The notes below the pieces were generated by a model. It did not search any database. It worked only from the letters and a program-made list of their open reading frames with translations, and was not told where the DNA came from. A program made the translations under genes and the position numbers. DNA of 64,000 nucleotides from Anaerolineales bacterium (lineage in GTDB: Bacteria; Chloroflexota; Anaerolineae; 4572-78; J111), in contig JACKAU010000006.1 in assembly GCA_020634855.1 (NCBI GenBank), forward strand, positions 372,001 to 436,000. Reading direction: 5' to 3'. Positions within the stretch are counted from its first letter, which is position 1, and each line of letters starts with the position of its first letter. Shown here in pieces: positions 8,831-18,178 of the stretch.

Positions 8831-9948
8831 TTGAAATTGAGCCTACTAACCCTTACTTTATTCATTGCAGGTTTTGTATTACTCGTTTACGGCGCTGAAC
8901 TATTGGTTCGAGGCGCTTCGAAGCTGGCTCTAGCGGCGGGGATTTCGCCGCTAGTCATCGGCCTGACAGTGGTGGCTTACGGGACCAGCGCTCCGGAACT
9001 AGCCGTCAGCGTTCAATCGAGCTTTGCCGGGGTGGCTGATATTGCCGTCGGCAACGTGGTTGGCAGTAATATTGCCAACGTACTGCTGATTTTGGGGATA
9101 TCGGCTGTGATCGCCCCATTGATGGTCTCGATCCAATTGGTGCGCCTTGAGGTGCCGTTGATGATCGCCCTATCGGTTCTGGTGCTGTTATTGGGGTGGG
9201 ATGGCCGTATCGGTCGGGTAGACGGCCTGCTCTTTTTTGCGGGGGGCCTGGTCTATACTATTGTTACTATCTGGCAAAGCCGGCGCGAGACGGCGGCTCG
9301 GCAAAAAGAACAATCTATTGATCCCATCGATGAACAAAGTCCGGCCGGCGCGAAACAGATTACGTTTCAACTCGGCTTGATTGTCAGCGGACTGGTGCTG
9401 CTGGTTATAGGCGCTAATTGGTTGGTTAATGGAGCGGTTGTGATCGCTACGCATTTTGGGGTTAGTGAGTTGATCGTCGGCTTAACCATTGTCGCTATCG
9501 GCACCTCGCTGCCGGAGATGGCGACATCGCTCGTCGCCAGCCTGCGCGGCGAGCGAGATATTGCCGTGGGCAATATTGTCGGCAGTAATATTTTCAATAT
9601 TTTGATCGTTTTGGGGCTTTCCGGGGCGATCTCCCCGACCGGACTTGAGGTCTCTCGTTCCGCCTTAAGCTTCGACATTCCAGTGATGATTGCCGTTGCG
9701 TTTGCCTGTCTCCCGGTCTTCTTTACCGGCAATGTCATTGCTCGTTGGGAAGGTGTACTTTTTTGGGTTATTATTTGGCTTATGTGGCCTATCTCATCCT
9801 CAATGCCACCCAACAACCCATTTTACCTGCCTTTAATTGGGCTATGATGATATTCGTCATACCTCTAACCACGGTTACTTTGGTCATTTCTATTATCTGG
9901 GCCTGGCATCAGAGAATTGACACCCACGTTCCTACTAGTAAAATTTAG
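8831..9948 (+). CDS. CaCA-family Ca2+/Na+ antiporter, frameshifted near the C-terminus
   Basis: An inner-membrane cation exchanger of the YrbG type with two inverted halves, each with the family alpha repeat (GTSAPELAVS with GNVVGSNIAN; GTSLPEMATS with GNIVGSNIFN) and about ten membrane helices. The first frame ends at 9847 with an out-of-character tail. The expected C-terminal helices (LGYYLAYVAYLILNAT, then FVIPLTTVTLVISII) continue in the next frame to a stop at 9948. The switch is at a run of six T (9759-9764); one additional T would restore an uninterrupted family-like protein. It is either a sequencing or assembly indel or a real mutation. The start is TTG at 8831 or 8837, with only a weak ribosome binding site. 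Confidence 0.8.
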
Positions 9949-10046
9949 AATTTTCCTGTACAATGATATCAGTCTAGGTCAAGGATTCCTGAACCACCCC
10001 AACAACCCATAGAATTCCATCGTCATCAAATACTGGGAGGTTGATG

Positions 10047-12494
10047 ATGCGGCGATCGATAACGCTCTCAGCCCGGAACAAATGGGTTTGGTTATACCTG
10101 CTTATTTGTCTGGGCACTTGGGCTATGGCTTCTTTTCTGCTAACCGGATTGGCTGGAGCAGAAGGCAGCCGCGATTTGTACCCGGCCGGTTCTAATGGTA
10201 ATCGAGCCAACATTGAATGGCGTAATAGCTTTTATGGCAGTTTTCTGCGGCGTCGATCACTTTTTCAGGTCTATGCCGCAGCCGGGGAAGTCATCTTATT
10301 AGGCTCTAGCGCCGTGGGCGTCCAGCAAGGCGATATTCGAGTCTATAATCCAAATCGGATCACCGGCATCATTGGCGATGAAACCATCCCCGATACACCT
10401 GATTTTAGCTGCAGTGAGCAAAGGACGAATACCGGCAACGCCGGGCAAGGTCAGATTACCAGCCGAGACATGGAATTAGCCGGGCCTGACACAATTGTCG
10501 ATCCGGCCACAGCCACTCCGGGTAATGATGTACCCAATGGCTATGTACCCTGTTTTTATACGGCTCCAACCAGCGGCATCTACTATGTAGTATTTTTTGG
10601 GCCGGCCGGTGACAATTCTGACGCTGAAATTGCCCCTACCGGCGAAATCGACCTGAGTAGTCCGGCCAATTTTGATGCCCAACAAGGAACCAGCGTGGCG
10701 GTTTGGGATGTCACGATTCGATCTGATCTGACATCGACCACCGATATTAACGGACGGTTGTTTGTTGACTACTTAACCCGTTTTACGGGCGACTGGCCTC
10801 GTCCCGCCGACTCCAGATATTTTGTTTTAACCGATGATGGTTACATTTACCGGACTGATATGCGCGGCGTCGATGCCAACGGTTTTATTGTTTACGCCAA
10901 TGATATCGGTTTCCTCGATAGCGACGGTACTCCGCTTTTTCATGATGTTGTGGCCGATCCTTCAATTCCGCCTCAAGAACAAAACCAGCTAAATGTATTA
11001 CTAGGTGGCGTTACCTTGGCGTCGCCGTCTCATCTGATATTTTTTAATCCGCCCAGTCAGGAAGCTATACAGGCTAATAACTTCCCTACCGAACCGCTCT
11101 TTCCCCAAATTAACTCTGTTCAATTTGAAGGCCAACTGGGTGACAATAATACTTTTGTCGGCGGTGGAGGTGTCTTCCCTTTAACCAGCAACAGCGAGGG
11201 CATTTATGAATTGATTATCAGCCGGGATGGAGTTGACTTCTCACCGGATAATCCGCTCAACCGCGTTTTGCAAGATGTCCATCCGGCGGGGGCCAGTACG
11301 ATTGTCTGGAACGGGTTAGATAACGCCGGCGATCCGTTTCCGGTGGGTAACGGTTATCAGGCCCGGCTGATTAATCGAGGTGGAGAACATCATTTTCCTA
11401 TGCTAGATGTAGAAAGCAGTCTGGAAGGGGGACCAACCTTTACCCTGCTCAACCCGCCGGGGGGCAACTGTCCCTCATTTGACGGGGCCGCCCCCAACTG
11501 TAACATCGCCTTTTACGATGATCGGGGCTACACCTCGGCGAATGGGACGGATGTAGGTGTCCCGGGGCAGGTGCTGCCAAATGGGGTTCCACCTAACCCA
11601 CCCAACAGTAATTTATTGACGGGGTTTAACACCACCACGGATCAACGCCGCTTCGGGGATGGCACTGGTACCGGCTTTGGAGATGCCAAGGGTCTGGATT
11701 TGTGGGCCTTTTACCCCAGCGAACCCAAACTGGTGACTATCGATATTTTGGCGCTCAATGTCGCCATCGGAAAAAGTGATCACGGCATCTCAACCTTCCC
11801 CGGCGGAGTTATTCCATACGCATTAACTTACACCAACACCGAACAAATCGACGCCACAGGTACGGTCATTACCGAGACGGTTCCAATGTATACCATGTTC
11901 AACGCGGCTGCCAGCGTTTCCACCCAATGGAGTTGCGCCGATGGCAGCCCGGCCGGCGCCATTTGTATAACCAATATCGGTCTATTACCAGCCGGCGCCA
12001 GCGGCTCGGTTAACTTTGCGGTGACAGTGCTAGACAATGTTCCTGCTAACATCACCCAAATCGACAATTTGGTTGTGATTGGTGAGGACGGAACCCACGG
12101 CCCTGAACCAAAAATCGATAATCAGGCTACCGAGAACACCCCACTCCAACCATTTACACCAACGCCAACCCCAACCGCCACCAGCACAAATACAGCCACC
12201 CCCACCTCAACCCCTACTCCAACTGTAACTCTAACACCTGAAAAGATACCTACGAAACCCAGCAGGAATGATGATGACGATGACAACCATTCCTCCACAG
12301 AAACCAACACACCATCTAGTGCTACGCCAACAGTACAAGCTTCTGCCACGCCGCCGCTACCTGTTCTGCTGTTGCCTGAAACAGGTGATTTTACCATGAG
12401 TTGGCACAGCTTCGTCTCAACCGGGCAGGCTATTATCGGTCTGCTCCTGACATTTTTCATGATTTTTTTCCTATGGCATAAGCTAAGGTCATAG
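10047..12494 (+). CDS. Secreted surface protein with DUF11-like domain and LPETG sorting signal
   Basis: About 815 residues. There is a long signal peptide (core WVWLYLLICLGTWAMASFLL), a large beta-rich extracellular region, a DUF11-type repeat near residues 570-690 (GVIPYALTYTNTEQIDATGT), a Thr/Pro-rich stalk (about 695-765), a short Asp-rich patch, and a C-terminal LPETG followed by a hydrophobic helix and a basic tail (FLWHKLRS). This is a textbook sortase sorting signal, so the protein is probably covalently or membrane anchored at the cell surface. I chose the ATG at 10047, 6 bp after GGGAGG; a TTG and another ATG lie just upstream. No sortase gene is in the window. Function may be adhesion or envelope structure. 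Confidence 0.8.
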   Translation: MRRSITLSARNKWVWLYLLICLGTWAMASFLLTGLAGAEGSRDLYPAGSNGNRANIEWRNSFYGSFLRRRSLFQVYAAAGEVILLGSSAVGVQQGDIRVYNPNRITGIIGDETIPDTPDFSCSEQRTNTGNAGQGQITSRDMELAGPDTIVDPATATPGNDVPNGYVPCFYTAPTSGIYYVVFFGPAGDNSDAEIAPTGEIDLSSPANFDAQQGTSVAVWDVTIRSDLTSTTDINGRLFVDYLTRFTGDWPRPADSRYFVLTDDGYIYRTDMRGVDANGFIVYANDIGFLDSDGTPLFHDVVADPSIPPQEQNQLNVLLGGVTLASPSHLIFFNPPSQEAIQANNFPTEPLFPQINSVQFEGQLGDNNTFVGGGGVFPLTSNSEGIYELIISRDGVDFSPDNPLNRVLQDVHPAGASTIVWNGLDNAGDPFPVGNGYQARLINRGGEHHFPMLDVESSLEGGPTFTLLNPPGGNCPSFDGAAPNCNIAFYDDRGYTSANGTDVGVPGQVLPNGVPPNPPNSNLLTGFNTTTDQRRFGDGTGTGFGDAKGLDLWAFYPSEPKLVTIDILALNVAIGKSDHGISTFPGGVIPYALTYTNTEQIDATGTVITETVPMYTMFNAAASVSTQWSCADGSPAGAICITNIGLLPAGASGSVNFAVTVLDNVPANITQIDNLVVIGEDGTHGPEPKIDNQATENTPLQPFTPTPTPTATSTNTATPTSTPTPTVTLTPEKIPTKPSRNDDDDDNHSSTETNTPSSATPTVQASATPPLPVLLLPETGDFTMSWHSFVSTGQAIIGLLLTFFMIFFLWHKLRS

Positions 12495-12502
12495 GTCGCA
12501 AG

Positions 12503-12528
12503 TTAGAAGCTTCAAAAGAAGCTTCTAA
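12503..12528. repeat. Perfect 11-bp inverted repeat after the LPETG gene
   Basis: ttagaagcttc and gaagcttctaa flank an AAAA loop 8 bp after the stop codon. There is no T run, so termination is uncertain. Confidence 0.6.
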
Positions 12529-12612
12529 AGAAGCAGAGATTTTGGTAGGGTAAGCTTAAGCTTATTCTACCAAGGCCCCACTTATTACAACAAAGCTCAC
12601 GTTTCGTTTAAC

Positions 12613-12641
12613 AAAAATCGACCTTCACCAGGTCGATTTTT
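12613..12641. terminator. Bidirectional terminator-like hairpin
   Basis: Stem aaaaatcgacc / ggtcgattttt with a 7-nt loop; A and T tracts on either side would support termination in both directions. The rest of 12495-12816 shows no gene. Confidence 0.75.
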
Positions 12642-12816
12642 GTGTACCTGTTTAAATGACCAGGATTGTCACAAATTTAACACCCTTTTTCTACAACTTT
12701 TATACACAGGTAAGTCATAATAAACTGAGCCTTAAAGACATTCTCAGATAAGATCATAATCATAATCATAAATCAGGCCCATAAATATTTTATGTAAAAA
12801 TATGAAGGAGAACGTC

Positions 12817-13032
12817 ATGACCATAAAATTATGCCTCGATTGCGACCACGAAATCGATCTGGGGCTTACCCCTACTATGGGTCAGCGAGTTAAATGTACC
12901 CATTGTGGAGTGATACTCGAAATAATCAGTACGGATCCTACCGAATTAGATTGGGTATATGATGGCCCAGCGGTAAATGTTGATTGGGGGAAAAGCTGGT
13001 GGAGGCTATCCACTCCATCTACAGACAGGTAA
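12817..13032 (+). CDS. LysW-like mini zinc-ribbon protein
   Basis: A 71-residue acidic protein with CxxC...CxxC (CLDCDHEIDLG, then VKCTHCGVILEIISTDP), the pattern of LysW, the amino-group carrier of lysine/arginine biosynthesis. The usual LysW C-terminus EDWGE, whose terminal Glu is the attachment point, is absent: here DWGKSWWRL and further residues follow. No LysX/LysZ partners are nearby. It is therefore LysW-related but probably not the biosynthetic carrier. I chose ATG 12817 because AAGGAG lies 8 bp upstream; an ATG at 12802 would contain that site inside the coding sequence. Confidence 0.7.
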   Translation: MTIKLCLDCDHEIDLGLTPTMGQRVKCTHCGVILEIISTDPTELDWVYDGPAVNVDWGKSWWRLSTPSTDR

Positions 13033-13177
13033 GATCTTTAGGAGGAGATATTGGTGATTAGCAATGACTAATTGTAACCAGTAATCAATTCCTGACAACC
13101 AATTCGGATGGATAATTAAGCGCCAGCCACATTATCTCTCCATCTCGTATTCACGCTATCTTCACACTTAAAAACCT

Positions 13178-13206
13178 TTGACTCTGCCCCAAAAACATGC
13201 TACTAT
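13178..13206 (+). promoter_or_regulatory. Promoter for the TIR-TPR gene
   Basis: TTGACT (13178-13183) and TACTAT (13201-13206) are separated by 17 bp, about 60 bp upstream of the start codon. Confidence 0.6.
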
Positions 13207-13265
13207 TGCGGCTCTACGTCAGGCTTTAGCCCTGCCATTGTAGGTCAATTCATGCGGAGGGTGCT

Positions 13266-14438
13266 ATGACCAACGATGTATTCATTTCCTACTCCCGCCG
13301 GGACAAAGACTTTGTCCAAAAACTAAATCAGGCTCTAGCTGAAAAAGAACGCCAGGTGTGGGTGGATTGGGATGATATTCCGCTCACAGCCGATTGGTGG
13401 GCTGAAATTCAAGCGGGCATCGAAGGGGCTGACTCGTTTATCTTCATCATAAGCCCCGACTCGATAGCTTCGAAAGTATGCGGCCAAGAGCTAGACCACG
13501 CCATCGCCTGTAACAAACGCATTATCCCGGTAGTCTACCGCGACTGCGACAACGTTCACAAATCGCTGTCGCACATCAACTGGCTCTTTTTCCGTGACAG
13601 TGATAATTTTGACACAGCCCTTGAAGGGTTACTGGTGGCCATTGATACTGATTTGGATTGGGTCAAGGCCCACACCCGTCTGATGGTGCGGGCCATAGAG
13701 TGGGATAAGAAGGAGCGCAACGAGAGTTATCTGCTACGCGGCGATGACCTGGCCGAGGCTGAAAAAATGCTGGGAAAGGTCGACAAAAGGCCCCGGCTGA
13801 CCTTGTTACAGTCGCAGTATATCCTGAGCAGTCGCCGCAAGCAAGAGGCTGACCGGCAGCACGAGTTGGCAGCCGCCCGGCAGTTGGCGCAAGAAACACA
13901 AGCCCGGCTGGAGACCGAAGAGTTACGCTCGAAAGAACAGGCCGAAGCCGCTGCCAAATTACAGCAGCGAGCCAGGATTATCATTGGGGCGCTGGCCGCC
14001 TTTATTGTTGTCGGCTTGGTGGCCTTATTTTTGATGTTAAGAACCGGTGATTTGGTCGTCCGCCAGGACTCGCTTATTCAGAGTGTGATCGACTCAGACG
14101 ACTCGGTTACTAACGAGCAGTTCTGCTGGTTTGGCACATTGAACGGCGTTCCTGAAGATGTTCTTCCGGCTTGCGATAAGGCGGTCGAATTGGAGCCGGA
14201 CTACAGCACCGTATATGAAAGTCGAGGCCTGGCTCTGGCGCTGCTGGGGGATTATGAACAGGCTACTGAGGATTTCCGCCGAGCTATCCAAGCCGAACGG
14301 GCGATGGACAACGACGAGGAGTTGATAGCCGAGTGGGAATATTACATTGAAGCACTCCAAGCCGGCCAAGACCCATTTGATGACGATCTCCTGGCCGAGT
14401 TTCGTCGTGACAATATCCCTAATTATCAAGACCAGTGA
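13266..14438 (+). CDS. TIR domain - coiled coil - TM - TPR protein
   Basis: A 390-residue protein. Residues 1-130 are a TIR domain (DVFISYSRRDKDFVQKLNQA; SPDSIASKVCGQELDHA). Glu75 matches the catalytic glutamate of NAD-cleaving TIR domains, so NADase activity is possible. Residues 130-180 match the conserved segment found after TIR in bacterial TIR-WD40/TPR proteins (LRGDDLAEAEKMLGK). A long coiled coil (185-235), one membrane helix (about 238-260) and a single clear TPR (about 320-350) follow. The ATG follows GGAGG by 5 bp. The single TM and TPR suggest a membrane-tethered signalling or defence protein; no defence partner genes are adjacent. Confidence 0.85.
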   Translation: MTNDVFISYSRRDKDFVQKLNQALAEKERQVWVDWDDIPLTADWWAEIQAGIEGADSFIFIISPDSIASKVCGQELDHAIACNKRIIPVVYRDCDNVHKSLSHINWLFFRDSDNFDTALEGLLVAIDTDLDWVKAHTRLMVRAIEWDKKERNESYLLRGDDLAEAEKMLGKVDKRPRLTLLQSQYILSSRRKQEADRQHELAAARQLAQETQARLETEELRSKEQAEAAAKLQQRARIIIGALAAFIVVGLVALFLMLRTGDLVVRQDSLIQSVIDSDDSVTNEQFCWFGTLNGVPEDVLPACDKAVELEPDYSTVYESRGLALALLGDYEQATEDFRRAIQAERAMDNDEELIAEWEYYIEALQAGQDPFDDDLLAEFRRDNIPNYQDQ

Positions 14439-14570
14439 TAGCATTGCTAGTTGTAATAAGAGATTAAATTACCCAGCAACACCTATCCAATGCCGTTTTA
14501 TAAATTTTAGTAGGACAGACACTTCCCGTTTGCCCCGAGATCACCTTAAAATTCAAGGATATCTATCCAC

Positions 14571-16298
14571 ATGTCAGCCACAAAAACAGAAATTCGGCGA
14601 GGGACGTATTATGATTCCGTCGTCTTGATGCAGTTACAACTTTCACTCTCGAAATTGCCTGGAGTGCATAACGCCGGGGTAATGATGGGGACTGAGGCCA
14701 ATAAAGAGTTGCTCGGCCAGAGCAACCTGCTTACACCGGAGGCTAAGGTGGCTCTGCTCGATGATTTAATCATCGCCATTGAAGGCGATGACGAAGCCGC
14801 CGCCGAGGCAGCGCTGGCTCAAGTTGACAACCTGCTGACGCGACGCCGCAGCGCCATCGCCGATCAGGATTACTTGCCCCAAAGCCTTGACGCGGCGGCA
14901 AAAATGCTGCCCGAAGCAAACTGGGTGTTGGTCTCTGTGCCGGGGCGCTACGCCGCCGGCGTTGCGCGCGACAGTCTGGCTCAGGGCAAACACGTCTTCC
15001 TCTACAGCGACAATGTTTCGCTAGAGGATGAAATTTCGCTCAAACAGAGCGCCGCTGAAAAAGGACTGCTAGTGATGGGTCCCGACTGCGGCACAGCCAT
15101 TATCAACGGCGTTGGCCTGGGCTTTGCCAACGGCGTGCGCCGGGGATCGATTGGCGTGGTTGGCGCGTCCGGTACGGGCTTGCAGCAGGTGACGGCCAGA
15201 ATTCACCAACTTGGAGGGGGCCTCACCCATGCCATCGGCACCGGTGGGCGCGATCTGTCGGAATCGGTCGGCGCGATTACCGCCCGTCAGGCGCTCGACC
15301 TACTGGCCGGGGATGATGACACCCGTATCATCGTCCTGATTTCCAAACCGCCCGCCGCCGTCGTCGCTGATGATCTACTGCGTGTGGCGTGGGCCACCAA
15401 CAAACCGGTCGTGGTCAACTTCATCGGCTACCGGCCGCCCGCTCACCTTCAGCAGGATGAACAGCTCCATTTTGTCTCCACCCTCGACGGCACGGCTGAA
15501 CAGGCCGTAAAACTCGCCCAATCTCCAATCTCCAATCTCCAATCTTCAATCTCCCCATCTCCCCATCTCCCCTTTACCCCTGGCCAACGCTACCTGCGCG
15601 GTCTCTTCTCCGGCGGCACCCTGGCCTACGAGGCCCTGCTGCTGCTGCAAGATTACCTACCCAAAGTGTATTCCAATGCCCCCCTGAATAAAGCCGACAA
15701 ACTGGCCAACTCACTGACCAGCCAGGCCCACACCATCGTCGATCTGGGCGAAGATGAGTTCACTGTAGGTCGCCTGCACCCGATGATGGATAACACCCTT
15801 CGTCTCCAGCGGTTGGCCCAAGAGGCCGCCGATCCGGAGGTCGCCGTGCTGCTGCTTGATGTAGTCTTGGGCTACGGTGCGCATTCGAATCCGGCGGGGG
15901 AAATCGCGCCGGCGATAAAAGAAGCTAAGGCTGAGGCTGAGGCGCAGGGTCGATATTTGGAGATCGTGGCGATGGTAACAGGCACGGACGAAGATCCGCA
16001 AGATATGGCGGGGCAAATCGAGCAGTTGGAGCAAGCCGGGGCGCGGGTCGAGACCAATAATCAAACAGCCACACGCTACGTGGGCGAACTCCTCCGAACG
16101 CTCAATCCCCTCAGCGGCCTGCCGGCAGTCGATCCGGCGGCGTTACACCAACCGCTGGCCGGCATCAATGTCGGCGTCGAGACGTTTACCGAGAGTCTCA
16201 AAGCCCAAGGCGCGCCGGTCGTTCACGTCAACTGGAAACCACCGGCCGGTGGGAATCAGAAGCTGATGGGGATTTTGGAGCGGATGAAGAGGAAGTAA
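14571..16298 (+). CDS. fdrA: FdrA family protein (acyl-CoA-synthetase-like; oxamate carbamoyltransferase component)
   Basis: A 575-residue FdrA homologue close to the usual length of about 555. A CoA-binding/Rossmann region (VMGPDCGTAIINGVGLGFAN) and a succinyl-CoA-ligase-like second half (GVVGASGTGLQQVTARIHQL; IRGGDDDTRI-like region near residue 245) are present. In E. coli, FdrA works with YlbE and YlbF in carbamoyl transfer from the allantoin product oxalurate. Here the DUF1116/YlbE gene follows 620 bp downstream with a broken gene in between; YlbF (DUF2877) and carbamate kinase are absent. A simple-sequence stretch at 15521-15572 adds about 20 residues (316-337) of Ser/Pro-rich sequence between domains, which is likely a surface linker. 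Confidence 0.85.
   Translation: MSATKTEIRRGTYYDSVVLMQLQLSLSKLPGVHNAGVMMGTEANKELLGQSNLLTPEAKVALLDDLIIAIEGDDEAAAEAALAQVDNLLTRRRSAIADQDYLPQSLDAAAKMLPEANWVLVSVPGRYAAGVARDSLAQGKHVFLYSDNVSLEDEISLKQSAAEKGLLVMGPDCGTAIINGVGLGFANGVRRGSIGVVGASGTGLQQVTARIHQLGGGLTHAIGTGGRDLSESVGAITARQALDLLAGDDDTRIIVLISKPPAAVVADDLLRVAWATNKPVVVNFIGYRPPAHLQQDEQLHFVSTLDGTAEQAVKLAQSPISNLQSSISPSPHLPFTPGQRYLRGLFSGGTLAYEALLLLQDYLPKVYSNAPLNKADKLANSLTSQAHTIVDLGEDEFTVGRLHPMMDNTLRLQRLAQEAADPEVAVLLLDVVLGYGAHSNPAGEIAPAIKEAKAEAEAQGRYLEIVAMVTGTDEDPQDMAGQIEQLEQAGARVETNNQTATRYVGELLRTLNPLSGLPAVDPAALHQPLAGINVGVETFTESLKAQGAPVVHVNWKPPAGGNQKLMGILERMKRK
15521..15572. repeat. In-frame simple repeat (aatctcc type) inside fdrA
   Basis: Seven-base units of the type aatctcc, grading into ccatctcc, run for 52 bp without breaking the fdrA frame. 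The same simple sequence family occurs between genes elsewhere in this window (for example 23077-23170), so a spacer-type repeat seems to have arisen in or invaded a coding region. Confidence 0.8.
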
Positions 16299-16330
16299 TT
16301 GGTAAAAAGTAATTGGTTGGTTGGTAATTG

Positions 16331-16828
16331 ATGATTCGTATGAGCGCGACATTTGAAGATTTGCAAATATTGCGGAGCGCAGAGGAAATCGCGGACGCAA
16401 TTTGGCAGCACGTAGCGGCGTGGAAAACGCTACCCCGTGATGTTGTCGGAGTTCAGTTGGCTCGGGCAGCAGATTCTATTGGAGCTAACATTGCCGAGTC
16501 ATTTGGTCGATTTCATTACGGTGAAAAGCTCCAGTTTCTGTAATATGCCCGTGGGAGCTTATTCGAAACGAAGTACTGGCTTAATCGAACTCAAAAAAGA
16601 CAACTGATGCCTGAAGAACAAGTTAAAAATTATTCAGATCAACTGACGGTCTTGGCCCGACAACTTAACGCTTTTGCCGGTGGCCTAAAAGCATATCGCA
16701 GAACATCTGCCACTAAAAATTCATCGATTCGCGAATCCTCAATAGAATATATAGTCGGTGAGGTTGCCGAGCCACCACTTCCGCTATTTACCGAAGATGA
16801 TCTAAACTGGCTACAATCTCTCGCATAA
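16331..16828 (+). pseudogene. Four-helix-bundle (S23/IVP) protein interrupted by a TAA codon
   Basis: The conceptual product (about 165 residues) matches the four-helix bundle family named for 23S rRNA intervening-sequence proteins: QLARAADSIGANIAESFGR, GEKLQFL, then YARGSLFETKYWLNR. A single TAA at 16541-16543 falls between FL and YARGS, where the family has a Tyr-like residue, so one base change (TAT or TAC to TAA) interrupts it. Everything before and after stays in one frame. It sits between fdrA and the DUF1116 gene, two genes expected to act together, so it looks like a late insertion in a catabolic operon. Confidence 0.8.
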
Positions 16829-16917
16829 CCGTACCAGACAGGTTAGCTCATTCATCCAATTACCATTTACTAATTACTAATTACCATTTACAAAAATACG
16901 TTGAAAGGTAACACACA

Positions 16918-18159
16918 ATGGACATCGAACAAGCAAATACCGAAGCGGTAGAACGCATGATGGACTCCCATCCTGTGTTGGTGGGTGTGGGCCAGGCGCT
17001 GGACGTCATCCCTGGCATGAAAGAGGATTTACTGCTACACGCCGGACCGCCGATTACGTGGGAGCGAGCGTCAGGACCAATGCGTGGAGCGATTACCGGC
17101 GCGTTGATCTTTGAGGGCAAAGCCAAAAATGAGGCCGAAGCCCAGAAGCTGATCGATAGCGGCGAGATTGCTCTGGAGCCGTGCCACCACCACAACGCGG
17201 TGGGGCCGATGGCCGGGCTGACGTCGGCGTCGATGCAGGTGTACATTATCGAGGATAAAAAGTTCGGCCACAACACCTTCTCCAATTTGAATGAAGGCTA
17301 CGGCAAGGTGCTGCGCTACGGCGCGTACAGCGAGGAAGTCATCAACCGCCTGACCTGGATGAATGAGACGATGGCCCCCATCCTGCGCGACGCCATCGAA
17401 GCCAGCGGCGGCATCGATATGAAGGCCCTGATTTCGGAACAACTGCACATGGGCGATGAAGCTCACAATCGCAACAAGGCCGGCTCGATTTTATTTCTAA
17501 AGGCGCTAGCACCTCACATCGCCAGAGTAGCCAAGGATGGCGCGACCGCCGGCGATGTGCTGCAAGCCATCGGTGATAACGCACTGGCGGTGCTCAATCC
17601 GGTCATGGCCGCCGGCAAGGCGATGGCCATCGCCGCCCACGGCATCGAAGGCAGCACCATCGTCAGCACCATGGCCCGCAACGGCACCGATTTCGGTATC
17701 CGGGTTAGCGGACTGGGCGATCAATGGTTCACTGGGCCGGTGGGCAATCCCAAGGGGCTGTACTTCCCCGGCTACACCGCCGAGGACGGCAGCGGCGACA
17801 TCGGCGACAGCACCATCACCGAAACCATCGGCATCGGCGGTTTTGCGATGGCGACCGCGCCGGCCATTGTTACGTTTGTCAGCGGCACGCCCAAAGACGC
17901 CATGAACGCCACGCTGGAAATGTACGAGATCAATTACACCGAACACAAATATTTCAACATGCCCGCCCTCGATTTCCGGGGCACGCCGACCGGCATTGAC
18001 ATCCGGAAAGTGGTCGAAACAGGCATTACTCCGCGCGTCAACACCGGCATCGCCCACAAAGACGCGGGCGTCGGCCAGATCGGGGCCGGGCTGGTCAGGC
18101 CGCCGATGTCGATTTTTGAGGAAGCGTTGGTGGCGTATGCAGAGAAGTATGGCTTCTAA
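16918..18159 (+). CDS. ylbE: DUF1116 (YlbE/AllG-like) protein, partner of FdrA
   Basis: A 413-residue DUF1116 protein, full length against E. coli YlbE (about 420). Motifs typical of the family are visible: MRGAITGALIFEG, EPCHHHNAVGPMAGLTSASM (residues about 80-100) and HMGDEAHNRNKAGSILFL. With FdrA it is implicated in oxamate (oxalurate) carbamoyltransferase activity in anaerobic allantoin degradation. The ATG at 16918 follows GAAAGG. Upstream spacer 16829-16917 carries taattacc-type simple sequence. The reading of its partner and pathway is from family knowledge; the substrate in this organism is not established. Confidence 0.85.
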   Translation: MDIEQANTEAVERMMDSHPVLVGVGQALDVIPGMKEDLLLHAGPPITWERASGPMRGAITGALIFEGKAKNEAEAQKLIDSGEIALEPCHHHNAVGPMAGLTSASMQVYIIEDKKFGHNTFSNLNEGYGKVLRYGAYSEEVINRLTWMNETMAPILRDAIEASGGIDMKALISEQLHMGDEAHNRNKAGSILFLKALAPHIARVAKDGATAGDVLQAIGDNALAVLNPVMAAGKAMAIAAHGIEGSTIVSTMARNGTDFGIRVSGLGDQWFTGPVGNPKGLYFPGYTAEDGSGDIGDSTITETIGIGGFAMATAPAIVTFVSGTPKDAMNATLEMYEINYTEHKYFNMPALDFRGTPTGIDIRKVVETGITPRVNTGIAHKDAGVGQIGAGLVRPPMSIFEEALVAYAEKYGF

Positions 18160-18178
18160 AAAGCCGTTCGGAGAGAAA

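Noticed and set aside
16541..16543. Recoded stop (Sec or Pyl) in the four-helix-bundle gene
   Set aside because: The codon is TAA, which is not used for selenocysteine or pyrrolysine; it is a plain nonsense change at a Tyr-like position.
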